Shown here piece after piece: positions 27,761 to 37,283 of a DNA stretch of 64,000 nt (the first letter of the stretch is position 1; every line of letters begins with the position of its first letter). Made by a program: the position numbers and the translations under genes. This stretch comes from Glaciecola sp041380235 (GTDB lineage Bacteria > Pseudomonadota > Gammaproteobacteria > Enterobacterales > Alteromonadaceae): NCBI RefSeq assembly GCF_041380235.1, contig NZ_JBGIYY010000002.1, forward strand, positions 248,001-312,000. Direction: 5' to 3'. The notes beneath the pieces are model-generated. The model was given only the letters and a program-made list of their open reading frames with translations, had not been told where the DNA came from and did not search any database.

Positions 27761-28061
27761 ATTTCATTTCGCTAATTTCAACGCCTACAAGGCAGGTGTT
27801 TTCAGCTTCAGAGTCGCAACGGACCACTTTCGCTTTGGCTTCAAGAGAAGGGATTTGGTCGTTATTGGAGTCAATGGTGATGTCTAATAAGGTGCCTAAA
27901 TCGATACTGGACTGTTCAATTTCTAGCGACATTCCGGTTGCACTAATATCTCGGCACACAGCCGCCATTGGCGCAGCTGAAGGATTGTCTAAGAGCGACA
28001 CTTCGCAAGGCGAATTCACCATCATTCGATAAAAATTTCGCTTGTCGTCATAGCCCAACAT
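27759..28061 (-). CDS. Single-domain PilZ protein (cyclic di-GMP binding)
   Basis: PilZ domain of 100 residues. The N-terminal RxxxR-type motif is in DKRNFYRM and the DxSxxG motif is CRDISATGMSLE, the two elements that contact cyclic di-GMP. There is no membrane segment, so it should be a cytosolic receptor. The partner it controls cannot be inferred, since the neighbours (rlmI, hrpA) are housekeeping genes. Its stop lies at the edge of the bidirectional terminator. Confidence 0.85.
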   Translation of the reverse strand: MLGYDDKRNFYRMMVNSPCEVSLLDNPSAAPMAAVCRDISATGMSLEIEQSSIDLGTLLDITIDSNNDQIPSLEAKAKVVRCDSEAENTCLVGVEISEMK

Positions 28062-28150
28062 AATACTACCTCTTAATTCAAAAATGTTGACGCAATGTTA
28101 TAAGGAGTTGTCCATTGGCTGTCAACCGTTTATTCGCCATATCCGGCGAT

Positions 28151-31100
28151 TTAGTATTCAGCAATCTTATGTTGAATACGCTTGAGCGAAATGGGGAACT
28201 TTGTGCCCAACTGTTGTGCAAACAGGGAGATCCTCAACTCTTCAATCATCCAGCGGACTTCGTCTAAGTCAGATAGATTCTGATGCTTGTTTTTAAAGTC
28301 ATTTTTTAATGCATCAAAAGCCCCTTGGGCCTTGTCGACTTCCAGTTGATTGAGTCGATCACGATTGGCATCAACTTTAAGTTTCTCGGCTCGATTTAAC
28401 AATCCTTTAAGGTATCTATTCCAGTCAAGCAACCTTTCTTCACCTAGGTCGAACACAAAGCCTTTGTATACCAATTGATTTAAGTGCTGCTGCACATGCT
28501 TGATGTTATTAATCAGATTTAAAGGAATGTTACCCTTAGTATGTTTGGCAATCTGATTGGCCACCGCTAAACCACTTTCCACCTGATTTGCAATCTGCAG
28601 TGCTCGGTCATTTATTTCACCACGAACAATCTCGCAAATGCCCTTAAAATCTGCTGGAGTTCTTATGCTATCGGGCTTTGAGTGCGCATTAACCAGACTG
28701 TCGATGCTGGCAATGATAATATCGTCGATGAGGGGCTTAATTTGCCCAAATGGATTAAAATATAAGCTCAGCTTTGCTTTATTAGGCAGTTTGTCTTGTA
28801 AGAATTTCACGGGAGACGGGACGTTCAGTTTAATCAGTTCGTACACACCGCGTCTATGAGCAAGCTGCGCATCTGTTAGGTTGTCAATCAGAGCAACTTT
28901 AATTTTTTGCTTGTCAAACACCAACGCCGGAAAGGCTTTTACTTCATAACCAGCCTGCTTTTGCGTGAACTGTTTCGGCAATTCACCAAAATCCCATTGC
29001 GTGACGTTTTCTTTCTCTAATTCGGGCGTAGCCACCTTCTCAATGGTTTGTTTGAGGGCTTTTTTAAGGGACAGCTTTAGCTCGTTAAGCGATTTACCTG
29101 TCGCTACGCTTTTCTGTTTTTCGTCAAGCACTACAAAATTAAAGCGTAGGTGAGAAGGTAAACTAGTGATGTCAAAGTCATCCGCATTTACTCTCACACC
29201 AGACATTTTGAACAACTTGCTCGATAGCGCATCCACGATTGCCTTGGGCGCCCCGCTGTCTTGGGTCATTTGCATGTCTTCTAACGCCGCTTTGGCATAG
29301 TCGGGAGCGGGCACGAAGTTGCGCCTCAAACGTTTGGGTAGTGTTTTTATTAAGTGCGTCACCAATTCAAGGCGCATACCGGGCACCAACCAGTCAAACC
29401 CAAAGTCTTTCAACTGATTTAATAGACCGAGAGGCACATGAATAGCAACACCATCTAGCGCTTGGTTGGGTTCAAAATGATAGCTTATGGGCAGATGCAA
29501 ATTGCCTTGATGCCATTTATCGGGAAAATCAGCCGCTGAAATTTCAGATGGGTCGCGCTTTAATAGATCCTCGTAACTAAACTCTAATAATGTAGAGCTA
29601 GCCTTACTGGCTTTTTGCCACCATTTTTTAAAACTCGCTTCGTTGTTAATGTCACTGGGGATGTGTTCATCATAAAACTGACACAGTGTTTCTTCGTCAA
29701 TCAAGATATCTCGACGGCGAGCCTTTTGCTCTAATAATTCCACCTCTGCCACTTGCCTTTGATTATGCTTTAAAAAAGCGTAGTTAAGGTTAGTTTGACC
29801 TTGTACCAAGGCTTCTCGAATAAACAGCTCACGGCAAACGAAGGGGTCGACTAAGCTGTAGTTAACAACCCGCCGAGTGACTATGGGCAAACCAAATAAA
29901 TTAATGGTCAGGTAGGCCATCGTTGCGCCGCGCTTCTTGCTCCAATGTGGCTCTGCGTAATTGTGTTTGGCAACGTGCTGACTAATCGGCTCCAGCCATT
30001 CCACGTCAATTTTAGCGACTTGGCGTGCAAATAAACGGGATGTTTCAACTAGTTCCGCAGCCATAATCCATTTTGGCTGTGTTTTGGCCACGTTTGAGCC
30101 TGGAAAGATCATAAATTGAGAGTTTCTGCTGCCTAAGTACTGTCGATTTTTATCTTTAAGGCCTAGTTGCGACAGCAAACCTACTGCAAGTGCGGTATGA
30201 ATCGCTTGGTAGTCTGCACCTTGCGAGTTAATACGTAAATTCACTGCCACCAAAGACTGCTTAATTTGGCTGACAATATCCTGCCATTCTCGCATGCGCT
30301 GAAAATGAATAAAGTATTGCTTACACCATTTACGCAACTGGCTATTGCTTAAGGTTCTTTGCTGGGTTTTAAAGGCTTCCCATAAATTCAATAAACTGAT
30401 GAAGTCAGAGTCTTTGTCAGCAAATTCTGCGTGCGCTAGATCTGCTTGCTGTTGTTTTTCTTGTGGTCGCTCTCTAGGATCTTGTACAGACATCCCCGAA
30501 GTGATCACAATAACTTCATATACAGCGTCCATTTGACCGGCATGAATGATCATTCTTGAGTATCTGGGATCAAGGGGCAAAGGTGCCATTTGCCTGCCAA
30601 TATCAGTTAGGCGTAACCGCCCTGAACGCCTATCGACGGCTAGTAACTCTTCTAACAGTTTGATACCGTCATTAATGTTTTTATCGTCGGGTGCTTGTAC
30701 AAATGGAAAGTTATTAATCTCGCCTAAGCCTAGCGCAAGCATCTGAATAATAACACTCGATAGATGCGTTCGAACAATCTCAGGATCGGTAAATTCTGGG
30801 CGCGATAAATAATCTTGTTCGGTATAAAGACGAATACAGATACCGTCGGAAACGCGACCACAGCGACCCGCTCGTTGATTCGCAGAAGCCTGAGATACCG
30901 GTTCAATGGGAAGACGCTGTATTTTACTGCGCTGGGAATATCTTGAAATACGCGCTACACCAGTATCAACCACGTATTTTATACCCGGAACCGTTAACGA
31001 TGTTTCTGCGACATTGGTGGCCAATACGATGCGCCGCCCACTGTGTGACGAAAAAATACGGTTTTGTTCTGAAGCCGATAATCGTGCATAAAGCGGGACA

Positions 31101-32041
31101 ATTTCCGTATTTCGGTACTGGCGCTTGGATAACTGATCTTGGGCGTCTCGAATATCCCTTTCGCCGCTCAAAAATATCAGTATGTCGCCATTAGGCTCAC
31201 GCATCAACTCGTCAACAGCATCAACCATCATTTGTGTTGTATCGCCTTCTTCCTTGTCGCTACCGCCATAATCTACAGGGTCTTTATATCGTATTTCGAC
31301 CGGATAAGTGCGTCCACTGACTTCAATAATGGGCGCGTCATTAAAGTGCTCAGAAAAGCGCTGAGGGTCGATAGTTGCTGAGGTGATGATAAGCTTTAAG
31401 TCAGGCCGTTTCGGTAACAATTGTTTCAAATAACCCAGCAAAAAATCGATGTTTAAACTACGCTCGTGAGCTTCATCTATAATGATCGTATCGTATTGAT
31501 TTAAAAACCGGTCTTGCTGGATCTCAGCCAGTAAAATACCGTCAGTCATGAGCTTAACTAAGCTGGTATCACCTACATGATCGCTAAAACGCACTTTAAA
31601 GCCAACCGCTTGACCAATTTCAGTATTGAGTTCTTCAGCAATTCTTGTCGCGACGCTGCGCGCCGCTAATCGCCTTGGCTGTGTATGTCCAATAAAGCCA
31701 GATACACCCCGCCCTAACTCTAAGCACATCTTTGGTATCTGGGTGGTTTTACCTGAGCCTGTTTCACCGGCGATAATCACCACTTGATGCGCCTCAATAA
31801 GGGCCTTTATGTCATCTTTTTTTTGCGCTACCGGTAAATCAGGGTAATCAATCGAGGGGACTGCAAGCAGACGCTTTTCGCGTTCGGCCTGTGAGCCCGC
31901 AATATCCGTCATGAGCTTTTCCAGAGCCGCTTGTTTGCTGGACTCGTCTTTTATCCGAGCGATATCCTTGGCTTTTCTTTTAAAGCGATGTTTGTGCTTT
32001 TGGAGACAGCGACTTAGTGCTTTTTCTAAATTTAATGACAT
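28151..32041 (-). CDS. hrpA: ATP-dependent RNA helicase HrpA
   Basis: DEAH-box helicase of the HrpA type. Walker A is GETGSGKTTQIPKM, the DEAH motif is IIDEAHERSLN, motif III is ITSATIDPQRF, and motif VI is QRAGRCGRV. HA2 and OB-type domains follow, then the long HrpA-specific C-terminal region, ending near EYLNQ-like helices. The total of 1297 residues matches the 1300 of E. coli HrpA. I choose the ATG at 32041 (MSLNLEKALSRCL) because the frame above it crosses the terminator of the upstream gene. Confidence 0.95.
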   Translation of the reverse strand: MSLNLEKALSRCLQKHKHRFKRKAKDIARIKDESSKQAALEKLMTDIAGSQAEREKRLLAVPSIDYPDLPVAQKKDDIKALIEAHQVVIIAGETGSGKTTQIPKMCLELGRGVSGFIGHTQPRRLAARSVATRIAEELNTEIGQAVGFKVRFSDHVGDTSLVKLMTDGILLAEIQQDRFLNQYDTIIIDEAHERSLNIDFLLGYLKQLLPKRPDLKLIITSATIDPQRFSEHFNDAPIIEVSGRTYPVEIRYKDPVDYGGSDKEEGDTTQMMVDAVDELMREPNGDILIFLSGERDIRDAQDQLSKRQYRNTEIVPLYARLSASEQNRIFSSHSGRRIVLATNVAETSLTVPGIKYVVDTGVARISRYSQRSKIQRLPIEPVSQASANQRAGRCGRVSDGICIRLYTEQDYLSRPEFTDPEIVRTHLSSVIIQMLALGLGEINNFPFVQAPDDKNINDGIKLLEELLAVDRRSGRLRLTDIGRQMAPLPLDPRYSRMIIHAGQMDAVYEVIVITSGMSVQDPRERPQEKQQQADLAHAEFADKDSDFISLLNLWEAFKTQQRTLSNSQLRKWCKQYFIHFQRMREWQDIVSQIKQSLVAVNLRINSQGADYQAIHTALAVGLLSQLGLKDKNRQYLGSRNSQFMIFPGSNVAKTQPKWIMAAELVETSRLFARQVAKIDVEWLEPISQHVAKHNYAEPHWSKKRGATMAYLTINLFGLPIVTRRVVNYSLVDPFVCRELFIREALVQGQTNLNYAFLKHNQRQVAEVELLEQKARRRDILIDEETLCQFYDEHIPSDINNEASFKKWWQKASKASSTLLEFSYEDLLKRDPSEISAADFPDKWHQGNLHLPISYHFEPNQALDGVAIHVPLGLLNQLKDFGFDWLVPGMRLELVTHLIKTLPKRLRRNFVPAPDYAKAALEDMQMTQDSGAPKAIVDALSSKLFKMSGVRVNADDFDITSLPSHLRFNFVVLDEKQKSVATGKSLNELKLSLKKALKQTIEKVATPELEKENVTQWDFGELPKQFTQKQAGYEVKAFPALVFDKQKIKVALIDNLTDAQLAHRRGVYELIKLNVPSPVKFLQDKLPNKAKLSLYFNPFGQIKPLIDDIIIASIDSLVNAHSKPDSIRTPADFKGICEIVRGEINDRALQIANQVESGLAVANQIAKHTKGNIPLNLINNIKHVQQHLNQLVYKGFVFDLGEERLLDWNRYLKGLLNRAEKLKVDANRDRLNQLEVDKAQGAFDALKNDFKNKHQNLSDLDEVRWMIEELRISLFAQQLGTKFPISLKRIQHKIAEY

Positions 32042-32086
32042 CTTATTACGTGAGCCTACCTGAACAAAGGCATACCTAAAGTTAAG

Positions 32087-32115
32087 TAAAAACAAAGGCC
32101 TGCTAATATGCAGGC
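32087..32115 (-). terminator. Terminator after the isoaspartyl peptidase gene
   Basis: On the minus strand GCCTGC pairs with GCAGGC over ATATTA and is followed by a run CTTTGTTTTT. It lies between the peptidase stop (32199) and the hrpA start. Confidence 0.8.
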
Positions 32116-32198
32116 GATTTACTTTTTATAATGAGCGTAGGATGGGCATGCGCCCTTTTTAAATCAAGCCTTAGTTGTCAAACTGAGCAAAATACTCA

Positions 32199-33293
32199 CT
32201 AATCCTTGTAAATAAGCACCGTCTTATTGCCATCTATATCAATACTTCCACGATACATCCCTTCGGTATTAAAGGGCATGGCTATATTGCCTTTAGCGTC
32301 GATGGCTATAATTCCACCAGTTCCGCCTGCTGGCAACAATACATCGTGAATAACGGTATTTGCCGCTTGCTCTAAGCTAATCTTTTGATACTTCATGCGG
32401 GCACAAATATCTGCCGCCACGTTGTATCGAATAAAATACTCGCCATGACCGGTTGCTGAAACCGCACACGACGTATTATCAGCATAGGTTCCAGAGCCAA
32501 TAATCGGAGAGTCGCCTACACGTCCATAGCGTTTTGCAGTCATACCACCGGTAGAAGTGCCCGCAGAAATATTGCCATTTGCGTCTAACACTACCACGCC
32601 GACTGTACCAAATTTAAAATCGTTAAATTCGGCGTTTTCTAAATAAGCCTGAGTGTCGACAGCTTCGCTTTCGCTGATGCGCTGTTTTGCGCGTTGCAAA
32701 GCCTCAAATCGTCTCGGCGTATTAAACGTGGTGTTTTCAGTCTTTTCGACACCGTGCTCAAGGGCAAACTGCTCAGCACCTTTGCCTGACAGCATAACAT
32801 GCACAGATTGCTCCATAACTAAACGTGCCGCCACAATCGGGTTTTTGATATTTGTTACACTGGCGACTGCGCCTGCTTGCAAATTATCGCCGCGCATGAT
32901 TGAGGCGTCTAACTCATGCTGTCCGTCAAAGGTATATACCGCTCCTATGCCTGCATTAAACAAAGGAGAATCCTCTAAATACTTAATTGCGGCAACAATT
33001 GCATCGAGACCATCTTTACCCTGTGCCAACTGCTCGTAACCCAAATCAAGCGCCGTATTGATGGCGAGTTTGTACTCAGCTTCTTGCTCATCGCTTAAAT
33101 TGGCTTTTGTGATGGTTCCGGCACCGCCATGTATCGCGATAGCGACCGGACTTTTGGTCGATGCATGATTGTGAGCATGCAATAAAAACGGAAGCGCGCA
33201 AAGCGCTGCGGTAATTAACAAGTGCTTTAGGGGCTTGAACTTTGTGGCTCTAAGCGTTTTTTGGCACAAATTTGAGGCGTTTTTTAAAGCCAT
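32199..33293 (-). CDS. iaaA: Isoaspartyl peptidase / plant-type L-asparaginase, exported
   Basis: Ntn hydrolase that cleaves beta-aspartyl dipeptides and asparagine after self-processing. The nucleophile is Thr230 in FGTVGVVVLD; cleavage after Gly229 frees it. Family motifs include IHGGAGT (residues 54-60), NAGIGAVYTFDG and STGGMTAKRYGRVGDSPIIGSGTYAD. An N-terminal signal ends about LLHAHN near residue 40, so the enzyme is probably periplasmic, as expected of several asparaginases. The length fits the family with its signal. It is a single-gene unit ending at the terminator described above. Confidence 0.92.
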   Translation of the reverse strand: MALKNASNLCQKTLRATKFKPLKHLLITAALCALPFLLHAHNHASTKSPVAIAIHGGAGTITKANLSDEQEAEYKLAINTALDLGYEQLAQGKDGLDAIVAAIKYLEDSPLFNAGIGAVYTFDGQHELDASIMRGDNLQAGAVASVTNIKNPIVAARLVMEQSVHVMLSGKGAEQFALEHGVEKTENTTFNTPRRFEALQRAKQRISESEAVDTQAYLENAEFNDFKFGTVGVVVLDANGNISAGTSTGGMTAKRYGRVGDSPIIGSGTYADNTSCAVSATGHGEYFIRYNVAADICARMKYQKISLEQAANTVIHDVLLPAGGTGGIIAIDAKGNIAMPFNTEGMYRGSIDIDGNKTVLIYKD

Positions 33294-33381
33294 AATATCT
33301 ACCCTTAAGTTAGGTCATAATGAAAACCTAACATTAAGGGTAAATGATAAAAATGTCTAATCTCTTACACGCAGATCAGCA

Positions 33382-33633
33382 TTATCTTCGCGCAGCAATA
33401 GCTTGCCACTTACTTAATTCAAGTTGCGGCGCTACCGCTGACAACACATGATGTTTAAATGCCTCAAAATTTGCATATTCAAAAGACTCGTTATCCGCTA
33501 ATTCGTTAAAAACCAAACGCAATTTTCGCATCGAAAAAAACGGCACAATGAACGGTCCACTATGCCCAAATCCCTGGGCTTGGGGTTGATAAGCCTGCAA
33601 TAAAGCGGCCTCACCAAAATTCACTTCTTTCAT
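33382..33633 (-). CDS. Small protein of unknown function
   Basis: I do not recognise this 83-residue product. It has no signal peptide or transmembrane segment; a Gln/Gly/His-containing part (QAYQPQAQGFGHSGPFIVPF) is followed by a helix-like charged region and ends LSKWQAIAARR. I prefer the ATG at 33633, seven bases after GGAG, to the ATG at 33645. It reads away from the sbcB gene and toward the peptidase gene. Codon use is ordinary, so it is more likely real than chance, but the call rests on the ribosome site and open length alone. Confidence 0.5.
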   Translation of the reverse strand: MKEVNFGEAALLQAYQPQAQGFGHSGPFIVPFFSMRKLRLVFNELADNESFEYANFEAFKHHVLSAVAPQLELSKWQAIAARR

Positions 33634-33645
33634 GTCTTTCTCCAT

Positions 33646-34047
33646 TTGATTACACTTCCAACACTTTGAGTTTAATGTTTTAAAGCCGCGCTTTAATAGT
33701 ACATCTAGTTATTAACATCCATTTTTATATAACTCTTTTACTGTTGCTTTTTTGCAACACCTTTAAGTGTTTTACTAGTAGCCATGTGTCAATCTTTTGA
33801 CAAACCCACAGAGACTTAAATAAGTCTAACCAGCCAACCAAATCATCCATAATGGAATAAAGCGTTAAAACAGGGAGTTATCTCTAAGTCTATTTATATC
33901 TAACTGTTTTCATTGCTTTATTACCTACCTACACTTTGATGCAATCACCGTTTGCATCAGCACTAATCATACAATTAAGCGTTGCGAGGCTTGCTATGCC
34001 CATATACACTTGCGCCATCACTTTGATTTCACTCCAAAAAGGAAATT
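33646..34047. other. Intergenic region upstream of sbcB
   Basis: The 402-base spacer has no credible gene. It contains a palindrome with a nearby TTGACA (33797-33827) and a short T-loop hairpin at 33742-33759. Nothing else stands out. Confidence 0.45.
33797..33827 (+). promoter_or_regulatory. TTGACA hexamer followed by an AGACTTA-AA-TAAGTCT palindrome
   Basis: TTGACA (33797-33802) is followed by a perfect 7-2-7 inverted repeat at 33812-33827. TAAGTC within the repeat could serve as a weak -10 at 18-base spacing, so a repressor site overlapping the promoter is possible. Assignment to sbcB, about 220 bases downstream, is a guess. Confidence 0.3.
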
Positions 34048-35469
34048 ATGGTCGACAGTATCTTATGGCACGATTACGAAACTTGGGGAGTGAACCCGCG
34101 AGCCGACTTTCCTGTGCAGTTTGCAGCTATACGCACCGATTTGTCGCTTAATCCAATTGGTAAACCGATAAATTACTTTTGCCAAATACCCAATGACTAC
34201 CTGCCGCACCCTCAGGCATGTTTAGTGACCGGTATTACCCCCCAACAAAGTTTACGAGATGGTTATCTTGAATGCGAGTTTGCGGCAAAAGTTTTGGCTC
34301 ATATGCAAGAGCCAAAGACCTGCACCGCCGGTTACAACAGCATAAAGTTTGATGAAGAAGTCACTCGCAACCTACTCTACCGAAACTTTCACCCGGTATA
34401 CGAGCGTGAATATGAGCACGGTAATTCACGTTGGGATGTCATTGATTTAGTCAGAGCAGCATATGCATTGCGTCCCGACGGCATACAGTGGCCATATTAC
34501 GATGACGGTAAACCGTGCTTTAAGCTCGAAAAACTCAGCGAAGCGAATGGTTTAGAGCATAAGTCTGCACATGATGCACTTTCAGATGTCTCCGCCACCA
34601 TCGGCATCGCTAAGTTAATAAAAGAAAAACAACCAAAACTGTATGACTTCTATTGGCAGTTACGAGATAAACAAAACGTGCTGCAAGAAATCGACCTTGT
34701 TTCACACAAGCCTTTTTTGCATGTTTCAGGTTACATCAATAGTACTCAGGGCTGCTGCAGTTGGTTTATGCCAGTCTGCGTCCATCCTACTAACCGTAAT
34801 GCCATCATTGCAATAAACTTAGAAAAGGATATATCGGTATTATCGGAGTATTCCATACAGCAACTGCAGTCCAATGACATGGTAACCCAACTATATCAAG
34901 AGCGGCGCATCCCACTGATGCAAATAGCCATCAACAAGGTACCATTTGTTGCGCCGGCTAAAATGCTAACTGAAGAGAATGCGCAACGCCTTGGCATTAA
35001 CCGCCAGCAGTGCCTCGCAAACTACCAAACCTTGCAACAAATGGCCGATTTACAAATCAAATGCGAGCTGCTCTTTGAGCGCGAGTTTAATCGTGATCTT
35101 AAAATTGATATAGATGCTCAGCTTTATACTAGAGAATTCCCTAGCGCCGCCGATAAGCAAGTGATGAACAAGATACGAAACAGCAAGCCTGAAGCATTGA
35201 GCAGTTTATATCATCAAATGCTCAACCCTCTCTATCGGGCGCAGCTATTTAGATATATGGGCAGAAATTTTCCAAATTTGATGGATCAGAAAGATTTAGA
35301 GAAGTGGGTAGCGCACCGCAAGGAGCGCTTTGTCGAGGGTAGTGATCCAGCTTACCTTTCTCTAGCAGGGTTTCAGCAGCAAATAGAAGCCTTAGCACAA
35401 CAGTATGGTGAAGATAACAAAAAGTTATCTATTTTGAAGCAGCTTGAGCGCTACGCAAGCGAATTGTAA
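34048..35469 (+). CDS. sbcB: Exodeoxyribonuclease I
   Basis: Processive 3'-5' single-strand DNA exonuclease in recombination and mismatch repair. The DEDDh site starts with ILWHDYETWGVNPR, followed by TAGYNSIKFDEEVTRNLLYRN and SAHDALSDVSATIGIAKLI. The C-terminal SH3-like and helical domains follow, ending in DNKKLSILKQLERYA. At 473 residues it equals the family length. A clear GGAAATT site is just before the ATG. The DUF342 gene follows 29 bases later. Confidence 0.95.
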   Translation: MVDSILWHDYETWGVNPRADFPVQFAAIRTDLSLNPIGKPINYFCQIPNDYLPHPQACLVTGITPQQSLRDGYLECEFAAKVLAHMQEPKTCTAGYNSIKFDEEVTRNLLYRNFHPVYEREYEHGNSRWDVIDLVRAAYALRPDGIQWPYYDDGKPCFKLEKLSEANGLEHKSAHDALSDVSATIGIAKLIKEKQPKLYDFYWQLRDKQNVLQEIDLVSHKPFLHVSGYINSTQGCCSWFMPVCVHPTNRNAIIAINLEKDISVLSEYSIQQLQSNDMVTQLYQERRIPLMQIAINKVPFVAPAKMLTEENAQRLGINRQQCLANYQTLQQMADLQIKCELLFEREFNRDLKIDIDAQLYTREFPSAADKQVMNKIRNSKPEALSSLYHQMLNPLYRAQLFRYMGRNFPNLMDQKDLEKWVAHRKERFVEGSDPAYLSLAGFQQQIEALAQQYGEDNKKLSILKQLERYASEL

Positions 35470-35498
35470 ATTAGCAAAAAGGTAACCTAACAAACGAC

Positions 35499-37154
35499 AT
35501 GAGCGGTATTACATTCAGTATTAATTCGGTTACTAACGACCTTGTTGCGAGCATTGATCCTCTCTTGTTTGAAGACCTTTGCAGCGAAGCGTCTTTTGCT
35601 GCTTTAATTTCAAAGACCGATTATAAAGATTGTGAACTCGATAAAGTTGCTATCAAAGCATTGGCTATTTTGCTTGAACAAGCAAAAAGCACAGGCGTCT
35701 CTGACAAAGTAGTTGGCCCAATCGGCAAAGTAGTAGAAGAAAATACCGAAGATACGATTACAATTTCACTGGCACCCGACCACATGTCGGCAAGTATGTC
35801 AGTGGTATCAAATGCAAGCGGTAAACAACCCTCGTATCAAGAAGTAAAAGACATGTTGGCCTATAAAGGTGTCACTCGTGGGATCAGTAAAAAACGAGTT
35901 CAAAACCTGCTCAACCATGCCATAGAAAGTGAGCCTGGAAAAGAATTCAATGAAATAATTGCGATAGGTTTACCCGCCCGCGATGGTAAGGCGTCTAAAA
36001 TTAGACCGCTAGTACCCAACGCACTTGACCGTATTTTACGTCCACAAGAAAAGGGCGGTGATAAAGTCGATATGCGTAATTTAGGGGACGTACTCTGCGT
36101 TAGTCCAGATCAAGCGGTGGCAAAAAGAATTCCGCCTACTAACGGACGCCTTGGCTATACTGTGAGCAACAAGCCCTTACAAGCAAAAAAAGGCGCATGG
36201 GTCGATATTAAGCTTGGCCAAAACACAAAAATATCCGACGCTGACGAAAATCTGATTTTATCGGCATTAGCAGGTCAGCCCAAGTTTGAAAACGATTTGA
36301 TGTCGATTGACGACACTTACGTTTCAAAGGGTGTGAATGTTGGTACAGGCAATATAATCTATGAAGGTGCTGTGATTGTTAATGGCGATGTCACAGAAAA
36401 TATGCAAATAATTGCCAAGGGCGACGTCACCATTAATGGCTTTGTAGAATCGGCATTTATTCAAGCTGGCGGAGACATCATTATCACCCAGGGCGCAACG
36501 GGCAAAATGAATGAAGAAGACTGCCAGTTAATTGCTAAAGGAAATATCTTCATTCAGCATGGCCAAGGATTACACGTTCAAGTTGATAAAAACTTCAATG
36601 TTAAAAGACAGCTTGCATACTCCAACGTGACTTGCAAAGGGCAACTGTTTATCGGAGACCCTGAGAACCCGAGCGGCAATTTGTTTGCCAGTAAAATTAA
36701 TGCCTACAACAGTATCAGGGCCGGTAGCGTGGGCGCAATATCAGGCAGTGTGCTAGAAGTGGATTTTTCTGAGGGCTATAATCACCTCATTCATAATTTA
36801 GAATCTGTACACGACCTGCTAAAAGCATTGACGTCAGTAAATGTCGATCATGAGATCAAATTAAGTAAAATCAACGCAAAAAAATACCCACCTCATCTGC
36901 GTAAAAAACTTAAAAAATTGGATGCTTGCATCGGTAAAGAGCGGCATTTAATTAACTGGCTGAGAAAAATGCAGGGTGACCTTGAGCTAGCGAAAAAAGA
37001 CTATGAAAGTAATGCTCGTATCATTGCCAACAAAGAATTATTTCCTGGCGTACTTGTGAAACTTAACAAGCGGATATATCGTGCTCAAAAAGAAACCATG
37101 AAGTCTCGCATACTGCTGGTTGACGGAGCTTGGGAATATCAACCCATTATTTAG
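35499..37154 (+). CDS. DUF342 / FapA-type polymer-forming protein
   Basis: Cytosolic protein of the DUF342/FapA (flagellar assembly protein A) family. The middle has the DUF342 pattern of repeated short beta-strands, GNIIYEGAVIVNGDVTENMQI-like, AKGDVTINGFVESAFIQAGGDI and AKGNIFIQHGQ, which suggests a right-handed beta-helix. The N-terminal region is FapA-N-like, and the C-terminal region is helical and Lys-rich (about 450-540). The function is not established by sequence. It follows sbcB and could share its transcript. Confidence 0.75.
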   Translation: MSGITFSINSVTNDLVASIDPLLFEDLCSEASFAALISKTDYKDCELDKVAIKALAILLEQAKSTGVSDKVVGPIGKVVEENTEDTITISLAPDHMSASMSVVSNASGKQPSYQEVKDMLAYKGVTRGISKKRVQNLLNHAIESEPGKEFNEIIAIGLPARDGKASKIRPLVPNALDRILRPQEKGGDKVDMRNLGDVLCVSPDQAVAKRIPPTNGRLGYTVSNKPLQAKKGAWVDIKLGQNTKISDADENLILSALAGQPKFENDLMSIDDTYVSKGVNVGTGNIIYEGAVIVNGDVTENMQIIAKGDVTINGFVESAFIQAGGDIIITQGATGKMNEEDCQLIAKGNIFIQHGQGLHVQVDKNFNVKRQLAYSNVTCKGQLFIGDPENPSGNLFASKINAYNSIRAGSVGAISGSVLEVDFSEGYNHLIHNLESVHDLLKALTSVNVDHEIKLSKINAKKYPPHLRKKLKKLDACIGKERHLINWLRKMQGDLELAKKDYESNARIIANKELFPGVLVKLNKRIYRAQKETMKSRILLVDGAWEYQPII

Positions 37155-37283
37155 AAGGCCCCTGCAATTCCCACAATAGTAATCCCGCCGCCTACACCAC
37201 ACCTATCATTAGGGCACTGCTGCAGCGGAACCATAGTTGTGGTCTAGTTACATTTGAGCAACCATTGCCATTTGTAATGTTAC

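Noticed and set aside
28134..28149. TCGCC/GGCGA hairpin downstream of hrpA as a terminator
   Set aside because: Only a five-base stem and no T-run.
33742..33759. TGTTGC-TTTTTT-GCAACA hairpin as a terminator
   Set aside because: The T-run is the loop and not a tail, and no gene ends just before it.
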